A stretch of 64,000 bases of DNA from Prorocentrum cordatum (lineage: Eukaryota > Sar > Dinophyceae > Prorocentrales > Prorocentraceae), in the NCBI GenBank assembly GCA_963575745.1, contig CAUYUJ010015496.1, forward strand, positions 168,501 to 232,500, written 5' to 3'. Made by a program: the position numbers and the translations under genes. Position 1 is the stretch's first letter. Every line of letters begins with the position of its first letter. A model generated the notes under the pieces. It saw only the letters and a program-made list of their open reading frames with translations, searched no databases and had not been told where the DNA came from. Shown here in pieces: positions 19,820 through 29,094 of this stretch.

Positions 19820-19960
19820 TAGAGAAGGGGAGAAAAGAGGAGTGAGGAGATCAGGAGGGGGGAGGAGGGGAGGGGGAGGAGGGAGGAAGGGGGAGGAAGG
19901 AGGGAGGATGGAGGAGGGAGAAAGGAGGGAGGAGGAAGAAGGACGAGGAGAATAGGATAA
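19820..19960 (+). repeat. Purine tract
   Basis: A GGAGGGAGGAAGG-type homopurine run that immediately precedes a GTC microsatellite and CACGTG array 1. Confidence 0.75.
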
Positions 19961-19979
19961 TGTTGTTGTTCGCCTCCCT

Positions 19980-20460
19980 GGCCCTGGTCATCGTCGTCGT
20001 CATGGTCGTCATCGTCGTTTTCGTCGTCGTCCTCGCCGTCGTCGTGGCACAATGTTTTTGTTCGGTCCACGCGGCGCTGGCACGTGACGGCTGTAACTGA
20101 ATATAGTTTCTTCGCGCCTACAGGCGTTGTCACGTGGCGATTCGAGTGGCATAATATTTTTGGCCGCCGGCCCCACAACGTTGCCACGTGACGAATGGAG
20201 TGGAATAGTTGTTTTCCCGGCCCCCGTGGAGCTGCCACGTGACGAGTAGAGTGGATGGAATACTGTTTCTTCGCGCCCCCAGGCGTTGGCATGTGGCGCG
20301 TGGAACGGTTTAGTATGTATTGACCCCCGCGGCGTTCTCACGGGACGAATCGCGGAATAGTATTTTGTCGGTCCCCTGGCAACCCGTGCCACGTGGCGAA
20401 TAGAATGGAACAGATTTGTTTCTAGCCCCCGCGGCGCTGCCACGTAACGAATAGATTGGC
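19980..20460 (+). repeat. CACGTG array 1
   Basis: A GTC-type microsatellite (19983-20045) leads into about eight units of 48-58 bp. The unit consensus is roughly CCCCGCGGCGTTGCCACGTG followed by ACGAATGGAGTGGAATAG and a T-rich end. Two unit types alternate: one continues CACGTGACGA, the other CACGTGGCGA and starts with TACAGGCGTTG. Array 2 (28361-28690) has the same order of unit types. The palindrome CACGTG is conserved in most units. Confidence 0.8.
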
Positions 20461-20474
20461 GCTGCCACGCGGCA

Positions 20475-20555
20475 GCCGCCCAGTTAACCAGCTAACCAAC
20501 CTACCTACATACCGACCGACAAGTCACCAGCCAACCAACTGGTCAACCAACGATC
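20475..20555 (+). repeat. Degenerate CCAA/CCTA tetranucleotide run
   Basis: CCAGTTAACCAGCTAACCAA, then CCTACCTACATACCGACCGA and CCAACCAACTGGTCAACCAA. It begins directly after the last CACGTG unit. Confidence 0.6.
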
Positions 20556-20635
20556 CTGTTGCGTTGGACGCGTTGCACTGCGTTGCATTCGCCTGCAGTA
20601 TACTGCATGGTGGTAAACTGCGGGCAAGGGGTAAG

Positions 20636-20800
20636 ACAGGGGGGAGGAGAATGAACGAAGGTACAGAGGAGGGGAAGAAGGAGGAGTGAGGAGGGAGAAG
20701 GGAGGAGGGGGTGGGGAGGAGTGAGGATGGGGGAGAAAGGAAAGATGAAGGAGGATACAAGGGGGAGGAAAGGAGGAAGGAGAAAAACGAGGGGGAGGAT
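20636..20800 (+). repeat. Purine tract before the LINE fragment
   Basis: A GGGAGGAGAATGAACGAAGG-type purine run that ends about 20 bases before the truncated LINE RT fragment starts. Confidence 0.7.
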
Positions 20801-20818
20801 AGGATTTAATTGTTGTTC

Positions 20819-21080
20819 GCCTCCTGTCCCTTTTTTTCACCTCATTTGTTCACCGCGATTCAATCAAATATGCTGCACGACACGCCGAACGCTATCCAGC
20901 ACGACCCTGACCTGGAATGCGTTACGACGCGGGATACAGTGTACGCGGACGACACGCTTATATTTTCGCACCGCAGCCTCAACCTCCAGAACATGCTGGA
21001 CGCGATCGTGACCGCAGGCGCAAAATGTCCTGGAGTTGAGCTGGGAAAACACACTGCGAATGCAGATACACGTTTCTTTG
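20819..21080 (+). pseudogene. LINE reverse transcriptase fragment with YADD box
   Basis: The plus-strand frame reads CPFFSPHLFTAIQSNMLHDT (the end of RT motif B, normally 'G-C-P-L-S-P-x-L-F'), then HDPDLECVTTRDTVYADDTL and IFSHRSLNLQNMLDAIVTAG. YADD is the intact catalytic box, and the helix after it matches dinoflagellate LINE RTs. The frame loses similarity after VELGKH at about 21050. It is a 5'- and 3'-truncated fragment of a LINE family different from the one at 30.7-37.6 kb. The fragment at 27509-28115 starts where this one stops. Confidence 0.85.
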
Positions 21081-21245
21081 ATGCGCGGGTCGAAAGCGCA
21101 CCTCTTCCGGTCGAAGCTAAGCGGGCCGAGCACAGCTTGAATTGACGAGAGGGGGGCAGAAAGAGGGGCCTCACATCAAGGCCAGGAGGGGGCAAAGCCC
21201 CGGAATCAGGCGGTGCCGAGGACGATGCGTTTGCAAAAGAACGCC
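21079..21245 (+). repeat. Dispersed repeat, copy 1 (second copy at 40387-40560)
   Basis: From GATGCGCGGGTCGAAAGCGC through CTCTTCCGGTCGAAGCTAAG to GGAATCAGGCGGTGCCGAGG this matches 40387-40560 with scattered changes. Both copies read F-D-x-R-V-E-S-A-P-L-P-V-E-A-K-R-A in one plus-strand frame. Copy 1 joins LINE RT sequence on its left, copy 2 joins a CA microsatellite. It could be part of the LINE's own 3' region or an unrelated small repeat. Confidence 0.75.
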
Positions 21246-22080
21246 TTGGACAGAAACCCGGCGGCGAAGTACCGGAAGAAGCGAAATGCTGCGGTGTCGG
21301 TGCCGTCAACGGCGCGTCGTACACCAGCTTCAAGTGGCAGCACACGAGGACTCGCCTTATATGCAAGAGGCGACGCCCAGGGAAGGTAGGGAGTATCATG
21401 GAGCCGAAGTGCAACGTTGTGCCACCGAACAGGATGCGGGAGCAGGGCCGTGGTGCCCAAGGTGCCGCAGACCCACGGTGCGGGAGCCATCGTCTGAGAC
21501 GCGGCAGCCAGGCCATGCCAGGCAGATGCCGCCAATGACCGACAGGGTGCCCGTCTTCTGCAGGGTGGAAGCCTGCCCTGCAGTGGCGAGCGCGTGGGAA
21601 CGGGCCGAAGCCACGCTCTGCGCTGCTGTTGTCCGCGGTGCCCAGGGCCGGGCCAGAGCCGCGCTGCGCCCAGGACCGCGGGGCCGCCGAGGCGGCAAGG
21701 CGCGCGCGAGCGCCGGGCACCGGGCCGAAGCCACGCTGCGCTGGGCGCGGCCGCCACGCGGGAGGGGGGGCAGCGAACGGGGAGGGAGAAAGCGGACAGG
21801 GAGGAGAAGGGCCGACCAGGCGGGCCAGCCAGCGCCAGGGCAGCCCCGCGCCGGCAGCCGGGCGCCAGCGCCAGTTGCCGGAGGCAGGCGGACCCCGCGG
21901 AATCAAGGGGGACGAACCGTCCCATTTTCAAGTAAATGGGAGGGAAGGAGGGGGAGGGCAAGTTGCCGAAGGCGCCGAACAGGTCGCACTCGAAGAAGAG
22001 CGCCGTGATGCGTGCCAGGGACAGGAGGGGCGGTTCGGACGTGGTGTCCGAGGTCAAGAGAACGGTTAGAAGCATTGAGG
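21246..22080. other. GC-rich DNA with internal repeats, no supported gene
   Basis: Plus-strand frames are Arg/Ala/Gly-rich. GGGCCGAAGCCACGCTCTGC (about 21600) and GGGCCGAAGCCACGCTGCGC (about 21720) are a direct repeat 120 bases apart. At 21890-22060 and 22240-22400 two similar blocks (GGACGAACCGTCCCATTTTC / GGACTAACCGCCCCATTACC, then ACAGGTCGCAC and GGGACAGGAGGG) form a tandem duplication of about 350 bases. Confidence 0.5.
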
Positions 22081-22399
22081 TGCGTCAGCGCTTGGGCGCT
22101 GCATTCCGCGCCAGCGTCCGCGGACCCGGAACTGCGCGGCGGGCCGCCCCCCGCGCCCATTGTGTTTGGCCGCGTCCTGGTTCCGCCGGATTCCAAACAC
22201 GGGGCGTTTTCGCGGCCCCAGTTGATGTCGCAGTTGGCGCGGGATCAGGAGGGACTAACCGCCCCATTACCAGGCGCGTGGGAGGAGGGGGGAACGGGGA
22301 GACAGGGCCAGGCGCTGTAGAAAGCGACAAACAGGTCGCACCCGTAGAACAGCGCCAAAAGGCCTGCCGGGGACAGGAGGGAAGGCCGGTGCGGCACCC

Positions 22400-22792
22400 T
22401 GGGCGGCGGCGCCAGGGGGAGCGTTCAGGGCAAGTCAACGCCTGGGGCCTGGGGCGCTTCCCCGTCCAGTTGTCGGCGTACCCAGAGCTGCGTGCTGGGC
22501 CGCCCCCGCGCCCCTCGCCTTTGGCCACCTCCCGTCTCCGCTGGAACTCCCGGCACGAGGTGTTTTCGCGGCCCCAATCGACATAGACGCCCACGTTCCG
22601 GGACCAGGTGCCCACGTCGTAGTGGCCGCATGCCATTTCATCCAGGAAGCGGTCGATCACGTCGGGCTTCCAGCAGGACGGGTCGAACTTGACTTGGCCC
22701 CTGGTATTGCCTTTTCCCTGGCCCACGCGCCTGCACCAAGAGTGCCAGGCTGCAATGAAGTAATAGCCTCCCTCGGCCTTCAGCCTTTTCAA
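22400..22792 (-). CDS. Unidentified coding island downstream of the helicase
   Basis: The minus-strand frame opens with LKRLKAEGGYYFIAAWHSWC, then RRVGQGKGNTRGQVKFDPSC, WKPDVIDRFLDEMACGHYDV and GTWSRNVGVYVDWGRENTSC. This is clearly protein-like, with many aromatics. Beyond about 22400 the frame becomes Pro/Arg-rich and is probably outside the exon. It is collinear with minus-strand islands up to the helicase at 27.5 kb and may be the C-terminal part of the same gene. The family is not recognised. Confidence 0.5.
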
Positions 22793-22843
22793 GTGGGCGG
22801 CCGCCGTCTCGCCCGGGCGTCTCGGCCAGTTGGCGCGGCGGTC

Positions 22844-23680
22844 TTACCAGGGGCGGTTGTGGCCAGGGCGGCGGCGCTCATCGTTGTTTTGTTCAGGGTT
22901 GCGGCGATCGTCGCATCGCTGCCAGGAGCCCCACCCCCCGCTCCTGTCGCGATCGCGGTCTCGGTCGCGGTCGCGCCCTCTGGCTCGGCCCCGGTCGCTG
23001 CTGTCTCTGGACGGGCGCCGAACCGCGCTCTCGCATCGGCCCCAGAGACCCGGCTCACTCCCCCTGCCGCGCGCGCGACCGTACCCGAGCGGAGGATGGG
23101 GGTCGGGCGCGGTGCGCCAGGCTCCTGTGGCCGCAGCCCGGAGCGGTGCGCGCGGGGCGCGGGCGTCGGCGCCGGCCACCGCGGGCTTGCCCTGGCCCGT
23201 GGATTCGTCGGCCTGGCCGGCCTGGCGCGGCGCGCCGGTTCCGCGTTCAGGGCTCTTGGGCCGCACCTCCGGGGGGCTCGTCCCGATGTGGACCTGCCGA
23301 TGTGCTCCAGGGTCTGGGGAAGGTGAGACCGCGTGGACTGTGCCCGCGGCCTCCGCCAGCCTCTAAGCCTGTTCCTCCCCCTGGTCTTGGGAGGTGTAGT
23401 CGGGGATATCACGGCGGCGGCTCGTGCGCGGGGCCCCGCGCGACCGCCCGTGGAGAGCGGGACTGGGACCTGGACTTGGGCTGAGCCCCTTCCGCGGACG
23501 CCGCCGCGACGACTCCGGGGTCGGCGCCGAGCCAGGAGCTGGCAGGGGCCGCTGGCGCCTGCGGTGCTTGCGCCTTGTCGGGGACCCCATCCAGGAAGGC
23601 GGCCTCGCAGCTCGCCGCGCTGCCGCGTAGGACTCGGCGCGTAGCGTCTTGGCCCCGGCACCCCAGATTTCAAGCCACTC
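22844..23680 (-). CDS. Arg/Ser/Asp-rich linker coding island
   Basis: The frame at 23266-22844 contains RRPSRDSSDRGRARGRDRDR followed by more D-R dipeptides, then QRCDDRRNPEQNNDERRRPG. An upstream frame (23590-23363) is Ser/Pro/Arg-rich with GRSRGAPRTSRRRDIPDYTS. RD/RS dipeptide repeats are typical of disordered RNA-binding or splicing-type linkers. It joins, after a frame change, the protein-like island at 22400-22792. GC bias could inflate the Arg content. Confidence 0.4.
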
Positions 23681-23685
23681 GCTGC

Positions 23686-23946
23686 CTATCCTATTTGAAC
23701 GACCAGGAATCGTTGCCCGACCTCCGCGCGGATCTGGACGTCGAGGGTCGGTCCGAATACTGCTCCGCCCAGGGGCTGCAAACCACCTGGCTCGGGGGAG
23801 GGTGTCGTTCCGGATGACCGCGTAGTCACGTAGTCGCCGCTCTCGATGTCTGGGCTGTCAGCCATGATCGGGCGGGCGGGGGGCTGGAGGGGTTTGTCCG
23901 GGACTCGCCCTTGCCGCCTGCCGGGGTCGCCATGCGAGCTTTCCAA
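23686..23946 (-). CDS. Unidentified coding island
   Basis: The end of this minus-strand frame reads MADSPDIESGDYVTTRSSGT, then TPSPEPGGLQPLGGAVFGPT and LDVQIRAEVGQRFLVVQIG. It is mixed-composition protein sequence between the cysteine-rich islands and the RD-rich linker. No domain recognised. Confidence 0.35.
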   Translation of the reverse strand: MESSHGDPGRRQGRVPDKPLQPPARPIMADSPDIESGDYVTTRSSGTTPSPEPGGLQPLGGAVFGPTLDVQIRAEVGQRFLVVQIG

Positions 23947-24539
23947 GCGGGAACCAGGGATTGCGACGGCGGCTGGTGGAGCCCCCGCGGACTTGGTCGC
24001 CGCGGGGCGCGCCCTGGGTGGGATCGAGGCCGGCTCGCTGTCACTCGGCGCGGGCGGTGGTGTTTCCGCCGCTGTCCGTGGGGCGGCTGCGGGGTTCTCG
24101 CGCCGTTCGGTGGGCGTCAGGCGCCGGACCTTGCTGGGCCTTGGGCTGCAGGTGAGGTCAAGAACACGGGCGTCGCGCCCGTCTGTCAGGAAGGCGTCGT
24201 CCTGCTGGGGCCCGCTGCCGGTCGCAGGCAGCGGGGCTCACTGCGCTGCCGCGCTGGTAGCTGCGTCTGCAAGTTTGGCCTCGCCGCCGCCTGCGCCTCC
24301 GACGCCCTGGCCTCTCATCTGTGCCACGACCCGTACGTGCGTCTCCCTGGCCGCCACCCTTCGCGCAGGCGCGTCGCTGTCGCTCGCCCTCCGGCTGGGG
24401 CGGCGGCGCGCCGCGGAGGCGCTCCTGGTTGGCGCGCGCCTCCTGATCCCAGGCGGCACCCCGCCGTTGTACGTCCTGCTGGCAGGGGCGCAATGCGACC
24501 CCCGTAAAGGGGCGGCAGGGATTCTGGGCAGCGCTGCGA

Positions 24540-25423
24540 GGGGCCCGGCTCCGTGGCCAGGGCACACCGCAGGGCCGCACTCGTCGAGCACGCGTCGCAC
24601 CGCGGACGGGGCCATCTCCCACTGGTGGATCGGGCAGCCCTCGCAGCACCAGCCTGCGTGCCAGCGCTTGGACAGGAACAACTCCTTCATGAGCTGGACC
24701 GGTGGATGCCCATGGACCAGGGTCAAGCCGGCGCGGAGGCCTTCAGGGTCCAGGGGTGGGCTGTCCGGGCTGCCGCCCGCGCTCTCCTGCGCTGGGCGGG
24801 CAGCCGACGCGCCGCCAAATGCCGACGTTGCTCGCGTGGAACTGGGAGATTAGGCGGTCGTCGTTCACGCTGCTGGCTGGTAGCGTGGCACCCACGTTGA
24901 GCGGGCTCATTTCGCCGTCCAATGGGAACAGGAGCTGCTCCAAGGGCGCGCAGGCCGTGGGCGTCGGCGCTGGGCAACGCCCAGGCAGGGCGCGCGCGGC
25001 GCGCACCGGCATGTCATCGAGGCGATCGTCGATCCAATCCTTGAATCCCACGCCCTCCGGGATGGGTCGGCGTTCTTGCACGGCCTTCGTGGCCCAGCAG
25101 CAAATGCACAGCCAGGTGCAGCCCACCCCTTGGTAGTACCCGGTCTGCCCGTTGACCGCGATGACCTGGCGGACCCGCTTGCTGACGCACGCCCCTTTCT
25201 CGCGCTTGAACGGGCCACGGAGGCACCCCTGGCAGTAGAAGTCGGCCTTGCTCTGCTCCTTCACCCACCGAGCGCCACGCTCGCCCATCCAGGGAGGCCG
25301 TAGCGTCACGCCAGGGCGGGGCCCGAGTGGGACAGGCGCGTCTAGGCGCAGGCGCGCGAAGGAATACCCCTCGCCTGTCCAGGCGACCTTGCCCGCCAGC
25401 CTCGCAGGGTCCGCGGCGGGGCC
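24540..25423 (-). CDS. Cysteine-rich (zinc-ribbon-like) coding islands
   Basis: In the frame of 26065-24743 the part from about 25440 reads AGKVAWTGEGYSFARLRLDA, then WVKEQSKADFYCQGCLRGPF, KREKGACVSKRVRQVIAVNG and YYQGVGCTWLCICCWATKAV, followed by FKDWIDDRLDDMPV. The C-x2-C and C-x4-C-x-C-C pairs suggest one zinc ribbon. A following frame (24726-24540) reads LMKELFLSKRWHAGWCCEGC, then PIHQWEMAPSAVRRVLDECG and PAVCPGH, a second cysteine/histidine cluster. These islands continue the helicase protein on the same strand after frame changes, which may be introns. Zinc modules beside Upf1-like helicases are common, but I cannot name these. Confidence 0.5.
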
Positions 25424-27512
25424 TATGCGGGGCCGAGCACGTCGACGTAGAGTTCGCATACCGCGCGCTCGTGGTCCGCCAGGGCCGACAGGTCGGCGGC
25501 AGGGACTGTTTCTTCGATGACGGCGAGGGTGGCCTGGAGCGGGAACTCTGCGGTCTCGAGTTCCTTCCAGGCGCGGGGGGGACCCGCCTGGATGGCGAGA
25601 GGGCGGTGGTGGGCGACCAGGACCAAGCGGGACACCGCAGAGATCAGGAGCTCCAGCGCCCAATGCAACTCCTTGAAGTGCTTGGCCTGAAGCCCGAAAA
25701 TGTTCCCAGATGGTCCCGCGCAACCCTGTCGCGCGGCGGGCATGGCTCGCAAGCCCAGGATAGCCTCGATCACGTCGCCGATGCCCTCGGCGCCCCCGCA
25801 TGGGTAGAGGCAGGTACGCCGTTCGCGTTGCAAGAGTAAGGACAGAGCGAGCAGGATTCTGGCCTGTATGGCCCCCCAAGGTCGTGCCGGCGTTGTCCAC
25901 GAGGCGGCACAGGACTGTGGTCCGGCGCCCGCCTGAGCCCATGTCGCAGAAGGCCTGAAACACCTCTGGCGTGGGTGGTTCCTTGTGCTTTTGGCATTTG
26001 CAGGTTGTCGGTTGCCAACATTGGGGGCGGCGCCTGGAGGCGGTGCTTGGGACCCGATGGCCCACATGATGGTCGCGAAGACTGCCGTGTAGACCAAGTT
26101 ACCAGCGTCCAATCCCACCAGCATTGAGCAGCAGAAGAGGTACCCGTTCATGCTCCATCCTTTCCTGTCCTGCAGGCTGGGGTCCGCGGGCTGGTCCGCC
26201 ACGCCGAATTGGCGCGGGCGCAGTCCGAGGCACCAAAGGATGCAGGGTCCGAAGGCAGCGCAGCACAGGAGTCGCACGACCGTCGCGTTGACGTCATCCT
26301 CCAGGTCCGACCAGCTGTGGTCCGTAGGGAGGGGTAGGTCGGCGCGGGCCGAGAAGCCCGCCTGTTGGGCTTGCCGGGCCTTGAACACCTCCCTCTCCTT
26401 CTGCTTGCGGTCAGCGTCCGCCTGCAGCCAGGCCTTTTCCTCTGGGTTGGCGGCGTCAGGGATGCGATCCTGGAAGACGCGTGGGTCCGCGAGGGTCTGG
26501 CGCAGAGATCCGTCCGAGTTGTGGTGGAACTCGAAAGTAAGGCCCGCCTTCTGGGCCCAGGTGCTTAAGTGGTGGAGGGCCGCGTCGGTGGCTGTGCGAA
26601 ACATCCTCGCGTCTGCGGTCATGATGAGGTTGCACTGTGGGCGTGTCAGGCCCATGTTGATGCGGCGCCTGTCGTCCACGTGGCCCCAGTGGTGCATTGA
26701 GTTGGCCCGGGTAATCAGCAGTATGGCAACGGATGCCTCTTGACCTTGGGCGGAGTTGATGGTGGCAACGCGCGGGGTCTCGTTTTCCAGGAGGTGTGGG
26801 AACAGGTCCATGAGCCCATCGAAGCACTCGTTCAGGCCCTTGGCTGACGTGGCGCGGTTGATCCAGGTAACTCTTGTGAAGGACCTCCTGTCGGCAGGTA
26901 AAGAACGAGAGCTCCCCCGACTCTGAGAGCGCTGCGAACCGGCCGCGCCCACGCCCGCCTCAGGTCCGTCGGCCTGGGCCGCCCGTGAAGAATGCCTGAT
27001 GTCTTGAGAGGAGCAGGGGCTACCGGCCAACACAGGGGTAAGCTGCAGCTTGCATGGCGACAGCACCAGGATAGTGCTGCGGGTGCGTATAGCCAAAGGA
27101 ACGAAGGCCTTGACCAGAGCTACCACGGTGCGTGCTTCGTGAATGTTGGCGTAGCCGTTCTGGTGCTCGGACTGGACCTCTTGTGAGAGGACGTGCGCTA
27201 AGAAGAACCGGGGCTGGTCGAAGACGGCGCTGCCGTCTCCCGTGTTCGGGACAGGTGGGCAGGCCGCCTTGCTCCTGAACCCGCCTGCGGTGTCGATCAG
27301 GGAGTTGGTGGGGCCGCATCCACTCTCCTCGCTCTTCGCTGCGTCGTGTTCCTCTTTGGACAGCGGCACTGCGCGTGGCCAATGAAGGCCCTCGGCGCAG
27401 GGGCGTTACCGCATGGGGTCCAGGATGGCCGAGACCAGCCTGCCCCCGTAGAACGTGATCGAGGGCCAAGCAAGCAGGGAAGGGTGGATGCGGTAGCACT
27501 CTTCCAGGGTGA
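25423..27512 (-). CDS. Superfamily 1 (Upf1-like) helicase, C-terminal RecA domain and tail, 5'-truncated
   Basis: From 27512 the minus strand reads FTLEECYRIHPSLLAWPSIT, then FYGGRLVSAIL, the 'Q-Y-R-M-H-P ... F-P-S-x-x-F-Y-x-G-x-L' signature of Upf1/DNA2-type helicases. After an in-frame TAA (near 27405) a 648-codon frame opens (GTG at 27369). It holds NIHEARTVVALVKAFV, motif IV (TILVLSPCKLQL, residues 99-110), motif V (ATINSAQGQEASVAI, 202-216) and motif VI (DDRRRINMGLTRPQCNLIM, 232-250), with the key Gln, Arg and Arg present. A charged helix and two hydrophobic stretches (near residues 375-440) follow. The Walker A and B half is missing. Upstream DNA is a plus-strand LINE fragment, so the gene is cut at about 27510. 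The internal stop may mark an intron or decay. Confidence 0.75.
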
Positions 27513-28115
27513 AAATGCAGATAAACACACGTTCAAGTACATATCAGCCACATGGGGGTGATGTCAAAAGAGAACGAGACGCAGTATACTTGGGTGGACA
27601 TATTACGTGTGACGCAAAAGCAGCTGCATAATGATCGCGCAGACTGGGAGAGGCCACTGGGGCATTCAACTCGCTATCCAAGATTTGGTCGCACTCTTCA
27701 ATCGGATGGAAGCGCAAAAACTCCATATACGACGCTAGCTTTCTCAGCAAGCTCTGATACTCGTTGGATTATACCTGGCTATCAAAAGCCGACCGGCAGC
27801 GACTGGACGCTTTCCATGCCAAATGCGTCAGGCGTCTCTTGGGCATTTCGTGCTCGTATTTCTTGATAATGAGTAACGCAGAAGTTGTTCAACGAGCTGG
27901 CGCAGTGCTGCTTTCGGACACGCTGTTATCAAGACAAGTTAAGCTGTACAAGAAGATAGCGGCATCCTCTGACACCTCCTTCGTGCAGCGAGTACTCTGC
28001 AACAACGACGGGGCACCGAAGACGTTCACCCCCAAGCGGAAACGAAGCCAGCCGCGACAGCAATGGGGCAAATAAGTGCATGCATTGACACAGAGCATGT
28101 AGCTATCCCTCCGCG
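27509..28115 (+). pseudogene. LINE RT thumb / C-terminal fragment
   Basis: In one plus-strand frame, interrupted by stops, the sequence reads KMQINTRSSTYQPHGGDVKR, then DAVYLGGHITCDAKAAA, RRLGEATGAFNSLSKIWSHS, SIGWKRKNSIYDASFLSKL and LDYTWLSKADRQRLDAFHAK, CVRRLLGIS. This is the 'Y-L-G-G', 'K-x-x-I-Y-x-A' and 'D-x-F-x-x-x-C-L-R-x-I-L-G-I' series after the RT palm of this LINE class. There are at least five stops. It is the same family as 20819-21080 and begins at the word where that one loses similarity (AATGCAGATA). The left end abuts the helicase on the opposite strand. Confidence 0.85.
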
Positions 28116-28259
28116 CCCTCCCCCCCTGCCTCCTCCAAGCGTGCTGAAGCGACAATTTTCTGCGGCGCATCCTACGCGTGTTTCTTTCTTAGGAAGAGCA
28201 CCCAACCGCGCTCTCTTCTGCCTACGCGACCTGCTGGATGCTTGGTTTCCTGCTGCTGC

Positions 28260-28355
28260 TGCTGCCTCCCTGACTCACGTCATCGAGGTCGTCATCATTG
28301 TCATCGTCGTCATTTTCGTCGCCATCCTCGTCGCCGTCCCCGTGGCATGATGTTT
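28260..28355 (+). repeat. GTC/ATC microsatellite
   Basis: CTGCTGCTGCTGCCTCC followed by GTCGTCATCATTGTCATCGT and similar triplets. It leads directly into CACGTG array 2, as the GTC run leads into array 1. Confidence 0.7.
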
Positions 28356-28360
28356 GTTTC

Positions 28361-28690
28361 GGCTTCCGCGGAACTGCCACGTGACGACTAGAATGGAACA
28401 CGATTTCTTCGCGCCTACAGTCGTTGCCACGTGGCGAGTGGAGTGGTATAGCCTTTTTGTCGGCCCCCGCGGCGTTGCCACGTGACGAATGGAATGGAAT
28501 AGTTTGTTGTTTCGTCCCCCGCGGCGGTGCCACGTGACAAGTAGAGTGGATGGAGTACTGTTTCTTCGCGCTTTTAGGTTGTCACGTGGCAACTGGAGTG
28601 GGTATTTGTTCGGCCCCTGGCGGAATTGCCACGTGACGAATGTTGTGGAACAATACACTTGTTCGACCTCCAGGGGGTGCCCGGCGGCGA
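28361..28690 (+). repeat. CACGTG array 2
   Basis: Six units of about 42-58 bp. Most contain TGCCACGTGACGA or TGCCACGTGGCGA, followed by an AGTGGAGTGG-type purine stretch and a T-rich end such as TGTTTCTTCGCGC. The order of unit types (ACGA, GGCGA, ACGA, ACAA, GGCAA, ACGA) parallels array 1. A CGTGGCATGATGTTTGTTTC lead-in at 28342 parallels CGTGGCACAATGTTTTTGTT at 20042. Confidence 0.8.
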
Positions 28691-28789
28691 ACTGAATGGA
28701 ATAGATTTCCCCGTATCCAAAGTAGGGATCTTGTTTTTTCTTGACACCCCACGCAAGAACAGGATGGAAGGAAGGAAGGAGCACCCCCT

Positions 28790-29092
28790 CTCTTTTCACT
28801 CACACACTCACACAACCACATCATCTTCGCAGCATCGACACAACATCACTTACACACTCACTCACACTCCCTCGACCACTCTCATACATTTGATCCGGAC
28901 ACCCCGCGCAGTCCTGTCACCTCACCCCCTCTCCTCTGCTGCCTTCGCACGTTCACTCGCTCAATCACTCACGCACCACCATCATCATAATAAATTCAGC
29001 TTCTTCTCCCTTCGCACACCGACTCACTGACTTCATCATCATCTCACTCATCAGCATCACTCATATTATCATGATCATTACTCGCCTGTGTG
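28790..29092 (+). repeat. CACT/CATC-rich degenerate microsatellite region
   Basis: CACTCACACACTCACACAAC, ACACTCACTCACACTCCC and CATCATCATCTCACTCATCA recur over about 300 bases. No gene. Confidence 0.6.
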
Positions 29093-29094
29093 TC

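Noticed and set aside
21142-22008. 288-codon plus-strand frame
   Set aside because: Arg/Gly/Ala-rich, contains a DNA-level direct repeat and no motif; it begins inside a dispersed repeat.
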